Shown in pieces: positions 59,811 to 64,000 of a stretch of 64,000 nt of DNA. Source of the stretch: Aedes albopictus (Eukaryota > Arthropoda > Insecta > Diptera > Culicidae); NCBI RefSeq assembly GCF_035046485.1, contig NC_085137.1:256454733-256518732 (forward strand), read 5' to 3'. The notes beneath the pieces were generated by a model. The model worked only from the letters and a program-made list of their open reading frames with translations. It had not been told where the DNA came from and searched no databases. Position 1 is the stretch's first letter, and each line of letters starts with the position of its first letter. A program made the translations under genes and the position numbers.

Positions 59811-60840
59811 CAAATCATCCTGCACGTGAATGGTTCTCTCGCATTCGACGGTTCGTCCTTCGCTATCTCCAGGTTGATTGTAATGTACCTCCTTCCGTGA
59901 TACCTGTTCACGGAGGTGGATAATCCCTATGTCTCATTAATGTAGGGTTCGCACGCAGCACAAATAACTGGTCATCCTATTGATCAGAATAATGATTCGC
60001 TGGTGCCTATCACCTCACTGATCAGCGGAAGGCACTCTAGCGGAAAAGATTCTGCTTTTACGAATCTATCGTTGCTCAGTAAAAGTATGGAGGCGACAAC
60101 TCGTCAATGGGTAGGATCTGATCCATCATCGGTGTCTTTGCTGGCCTCAAAGATGGCAACGTGATGATAAGCTGTAGCGGATCTGCTTTCACTGATACCT
60201 TGGTACCATATTGCTCAGCAGAAGGCACCGAGAGTTTCGATAGTTCCTGTGACCGGCGGGATGTCTTGCCTGGTCTGTGGGAACCACTCAACCAATTATC
60301 TCCCGGATCAAAGGATCGCTTTGCTTGGGCCGGCGACTTCAGCGGGGCAGAGAATATTATTCTGGATGTCTTTGCCAGTGTCTAAAAACACACAATTGAT
60401 GTAGACTGTTCTCTGACAGGCTGAACGGTCGTTTCACCATGTACTGACGATCTATGTTTATTTGTTCTAGCCCCTCAGCAGCTTGCAGGCACGTTTTGAA
60501 TGTTCTACGAAAAGCGCGAGAGCCAAGGTTGGGAAACGATGGGCCTAGTACATATAGGTGTTCTTCGTTGTGATACTTCCACCTTTCAGTCAAAACAACA
60601 GATCAAATTCATTGATGAAGTATTCACCAAAACATCTTCAAGCAAGCCGATGAGCTGATCCGACTCCCAACCGACTCATGAAGAACAATAATAGTAAAAG
60701 GGAAAGGAACTCTCCTCAATAATAGAGGATCCCCAACTGGTAACCACCTCATTTTTTTGTCTGTTCTCCCAGCAAATCCACCACAAAGTAGGACCCACCT
60801 AGCCGTCACAATCCGAAGACTGACTGACTGTCAGTGCCGG
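59811..60840 (-). pseudogene. Older LTR-retrotransposon pol debris (BEL/Pao-like)
   Basis: On the minus strand, text near 60,590-60,400 (NEEHLYVLGPSFPNLGSR, RPFSLSENSLHQLCVF) resembles the segment before the integrase finger of BEL/Pao pol. Stops follow. The neighbouring frame at 60,291-60,076 has no clear domain. Similar unrecognised text flanks the other side of the young element (44,640-44,840), so that element probably landed in older retrotransposon sequence. Confidence 0.35.
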
Positions 60841-62084
60841 TGCAGAAGATTACGAAATTGATTACTGATTTGATTTCGATTTCATCTGGACCAGTCAGCC
60901 AACCGCTGGCTCTAGCACCACGCTCCACTCGCTGCCGCTGATGGTGATTATTACCCACTGACTGCCATTAGTGGGAGGAGAAGGAGGAGAACGTGTCGAT
61001 TTTCGTTCTTCTCCTCGGTTTTGTTCTCCTGTTATTACCACTTTTTTTTCTCGATTATACCGCGATTGCACTGCTTGCGAACAGGTCGCAAAGAAAATTA
61101 GACAATCAAATCAGTTGCGAGCTATAATTTTTCCTTTGAATCATTTCGCCGATTGGTTAACGATGAATCATCAATTTTGAATTCATCGACGTCGATCAGT
61201 ATAGGTGAGATCAATTTTATGGTTGGAATCTGGATTGGATTTAGATTGAGTTATTTTTTTTGTTTATGTTTCTCACAGATAACTGAAATCAATATGACAA
61301 CTCTTCTTCGCCTTATTTTTCTTCATCTCATTCATATTTTTGTTTTGTTTTATCTTATTTAGTGTTTTTGTGGCTCTACGTTTCAACTGGAACTTGAATT
61401 GTCTCTCTTCAACTTAGTGTTCGATGAGCACTTCCTTAGTTGTTCATTGATGAGCTTTCTGAATTCGAACCATGGAGTTATAAGTTATTTTAAATAGAAA
61501 AAAAAAACACTTTATTTGAATGCATAGTAATTGTATTAAATACGCCTCGAAACATTTTAATGATTGTTTTATTAACTCTACAAACTTATCTGTTTTAATG
61601 ATACCACTTGATTATTTTAATTACATAAAAGGTATCTAAGTACACACTGCCATAGTTCATTCACTTTTCACTCTATTCAACACATGTTGCCATAATTTCT
61701 ACTTTCGTCCAATCTGCTTCACAGTGAGTTGCATCGATCATTAGCCGCAGTCATTTACACGTTCCAATCCGGGCAGACTTCCCATTATCGACATTATTCC
61801 TTGTTTGTCATCTTTCTTATGAATATTCAGCAGGATCGAGACAGAGCTTTGTCTGCTTCGCAACAAGTTTCGCTTTGTCGTTGATCTGGAACAGATAGAG
61901 CTATCCTTTACTCGGATTAGAATTGAACGTTGTGTTTTCCAAGAACAATTTCCACATGTCTACACTTGGCATCGAACGCACTTTTGCACTTTCTTGTTTA
62001 CTTATGTGAAACGCTATAATTAGAAGCCATTTTCTATACTGGGAACACATCTGTGGATGAACGGTTGCCTCGGCGACGTGTTGC
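60840..62084. other. Intergenic or 3'-flanking sequence of the protease gene
   Basis: AT-rich with no supported gene. It would hold the 3' untranslated region of the minus-strand protease gene. AATAAA complements (TTTATT) occur near 61,511 and 61,567, but none is clearly placed. Confidence 0.45.
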
Positions 62085-63865
62085 CTAGTCAACCTCGTCG
62101 ACGGTTGCTTCGATCCAATCCTGGTAATCGGCGAGCTTGACGTAGATGCCAGGAATCATACCTCCGCACTGCTCTGGGCCCAAGCTGACAAGCCCCACTT
62201 GATACCAGCGAGCGCGAGAGGAAGAATCTGCTGATGCTTGGGCCATCATCAGTGGACCGCCGGAATCTCCACGACAGGAGTCCTTGCCGGGATCCCCTCC
62301 TACGCAGAGCTGTGATGGAGAGAGGTCTACACGAATTTGTTTGTAGATTTTTTCGCAAACTGACGCATTTCTCAGTGGAATTTCGATAGGTCGTTTTTGA
62401 CGGGACATTTGATCTAAAAGAAAAAAAAATACGATGCTTGAAGAGTTGTTCTAGAATACAGATTGATTGATTGATTATATGCTTATATATAGCTCCCCCA
62501 AACCGACGCGACTGTCGCCGGCGACAGCGATTTTTCACGTGAGTGAACATTGAAGCCGCGCATCGAATCTTCAAAAGCACATATTGAAAAAACCGAACAA
62601 CGCTTTGCGCTGAAAATTTGAACGGTTCATTACTCACTGGTGATTATTTATCTATAAAATTTTCAGCGTGATTGAATGTTTAATTTTTTTCCATTTGTGC
62701 TTTTGAAAATGCAAGGCTCGGCTCCGATGAATCTTCGCCTGCAAAATCGCTGTCGCGGTCAAAAATCGCGTTGGTTTGGGACAACCTTAACTCAGGTCAA
62801 ATATCTTCGCAATGGCACATGCCAATAAAAAAAATCCTTCTAGGTTAACCCTCAAGCGATCGCGCATTGTATTTTGTACAACACGTTGAAAAAATCTCGC
62901 TTTTTCAACTCAGCGTGAGAGTGATGTTGGCGGTGGTGGTGGTCATCCGCGCGACTGACGAAAGGTTAGCCAGGTCCTTTCAGGCATAGGACACAATAAT
63001 CGAAGGCTCCGTTTCGGATTAGGCCTTTAACTTGATTTATCTATATGGATAAAACCCTAAACCCAAGGGTTGCTTACCTGCTTCCGGAGGACCCTTGGAA
63101 AATATGGTAAACATTTGTCCTTCTATCAGTGAACTAAGTTGATCTTCTTCGCGGATCAAGCATATAGGCTGCACAAAATTGTCGAATTCTACTTTATCAG
63201 CCAGCTTCAATAGGGCAACATCATGATGCTTGTTCAGGTCAAACCGATTGTAGTTAGGGTAAACTATGATCCGAAGAATTTCGTAGTCCTTGTAGCTCAC
63301 ATCTCTTCTCACTCTAATACTGTACCTGAAAATAATGTTTTGATTGTTCTTATCTGATTTTCCTGTAAGCGGCAGCTACTCACGGTTTCAATATAAACTG
63401 CAAATCTACAATACAGTGTGCCACTGTTAGCGCGTATTGACTGCTGATCAATGAACCGGTGCATCTCTGGGAGAATGTTTTCTTCTTCACGCGATAAACG
63501 ATGCTCACGACCCACGGAAACGATCTGTGCTCCGAGTTACTCAAAGCTTGCCCACATTTCTCCGAATTTCGCCACCTAGGACAGCACACCAGAGGCGTAG
63601 AATCAGAGGCATGGTCGCACTCACTCCGTTGAAGTGCGTCACCAACGACCATAGCCTTCGACAAGATCCACTGGCAATTAGTCACCGGAACACATTTTCC
63701 TTGCAATCCGTCAATCGTCCGGCATGGGATATACGCACCTACGAAGAAACACGCAATCAATAAACTATTCCTTCCAGTACATTCCAACTATTCTCACACA
63801 CGCATCGATCCAACGAATCCGATAGTGCATATCAACCAAATATAGAACAAGCGACTTAAAGCCAT
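62085..63865 (-). CDS. CLIP-domain serine protease (CLIPB-like), four exons
   Basis: Exons on the minus strand: 63,865-63,802, 63,738-63,384, 63,325-63,078 and 62,413-62,085. All introns are GT-AG and phases agree, giving 331 residues. Residues 1-20 form a signal peptide (MALSRLFYIWLICTIGFVGS). The clip domain has six cysteines (27, 37, 43, 62, 73, 74). The protease domain has H129 (TVAHC), D175 (HHDVALL) and S273 (GKDSCRGDSGGP). D267 at the specificity pocket implies trypsin-like cleavage after Arg/Lys. Family members act in secreted immune or developmental cascades. Oddities: only ten residues separate C83-G84 from FPW, so the usual R-(I/V)VGG activation site is missing, and the conserved GWG is replaced by SKG (216-218). 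It may be a divergent non-activatable protein or an early pseudogene. Confidence 0.85.
62494..62785. mobile_element. Intronic MITE in the protease gene
   Basis: The inverted ends CCCAAACCGACGCG (62,497-62,510) and CGCGTTGGTTTGGG (62,767-62,780) continue with mirrored CGACAGCGATTTT and TTTTCAAAAGCACA blocks. It lies in intron 3 (62,414-63,077). No coding capacity; duplication not identified. Confidence 0.75.
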
Positions 63866-63897
63866 ACTCTTTCACCTCTGAACCGCGACTCGTCGGA

Positions 63898-63903
63898 AAC
63901 TGA
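63898..63903 (-). promoter_or_regulatory. Possible initiator (TCAGTT) of the protease gene
   Basis: An arthropod-type TCAGTT word lies 33 bp upstream of the ATG at 63,865. Another TCAGTG word occurs about 25 bp further upstream. No TATA box was seen. This is a weak call on a short motif. Confidence 0.25.
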
Positions 63904-64000
63904 ACTGTCTGGCTACCGTCAGCACTGAGATTCGTTCCTCGGTGCGCAGAGAGAAAGAGCGCTATTCAGCTGATAAGTCCTGCCTGAGGCGTCTTCTGAT

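Noticed and set aside
62089..62637. 182-codon minus-strand frame over the protease last exon and intron
   Set aside because: It is out of phase with the catalytic exon (GDSGGP frame) and includes intron and MITE sequence.

Overview
The window looks like intergenic and intronic chromosomal DNA from an Aedes-type mosquito. Three things suggest this: tRNA-derived SINEs with B boxes and a 3' end resembling Feilai, R1-clade and RNase H-bearing LINE debris, and several BEL/Pao LTR retrotransposons alongside many palindromic MITEs and satellite-bearing elements. Clear host coding sequence is limited to one four-exon CLIP-domain serine protease gene at the right edge, minus strand (62,085-63,865). 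There is also one plausible isolated exon at 30,100-30,180. Species assignment is inference.

Layout. 1-5 kb: mostly unassigned, with traces of an LTR-element gag on the minus strand. 5-10 kb: inverted-repeat pairs and two tRNA-derived SINEs. 10.1-15.1 kb: a degenerate 12-bp GGAATTTCT-type satellite split by a 3.7-kb element that carries a TG microsatellite and a 152-bp tandem array; that array in turn hosts a SINE and a 750-bp foldback hairpin. 15.4-17.8 kb: a decayed LINE with endonuclease and reverse transcriptase (RT), minus strand. 18.5-19.9 kb: BEL/Pao gag-protease debris. 21.8-25.15 kb: a huge uninterrupted ACTT tetranucleotide array. 25.5-34 kb: LINE remnants, including three pieces of one R1-clade family. 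34-36.4 kb: 135-bp tandem repeats and minisatellites. 38.4-41 kb: a decayed BEL/Pao pol with a MITE in it. 41.4-43.5 kb: a second, inverted copy of the 152-bp-array element. 44.8-59.8 kb: a BEL/Pao element. 62-63.9 kb: the CLIP protease gene.

The most striking structure is at 44,849-59,805. It is a very young BEL/Pao element: two 404-bp LTRs that look identical by eye, a 5-bp CTGTT target duplication, and a long gag-pol frame. It is split near its gag start by an 8,436-bp insert at 45,821-54,256. The insert has perfect 26-bp terminal inverted repeats and a 3-bp TAT duplication. Inside the tips lie inverted ~165-bp repeat modules and then about 6.5 kb of a 12/24-bp satellite whose orientation reverses near the centre. 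It therefore resembles a giant foldback transposon with satellite arms. No transposase was seen in it. I could not assign its superfamily.

The mobile elements are nested rather than cooperating. The order that can be read is: old 12-bp satellite, then satellite-bearing elements, then SINEs and MITEs, with the BEL/Pao element and its foldback guest among the youngest events.
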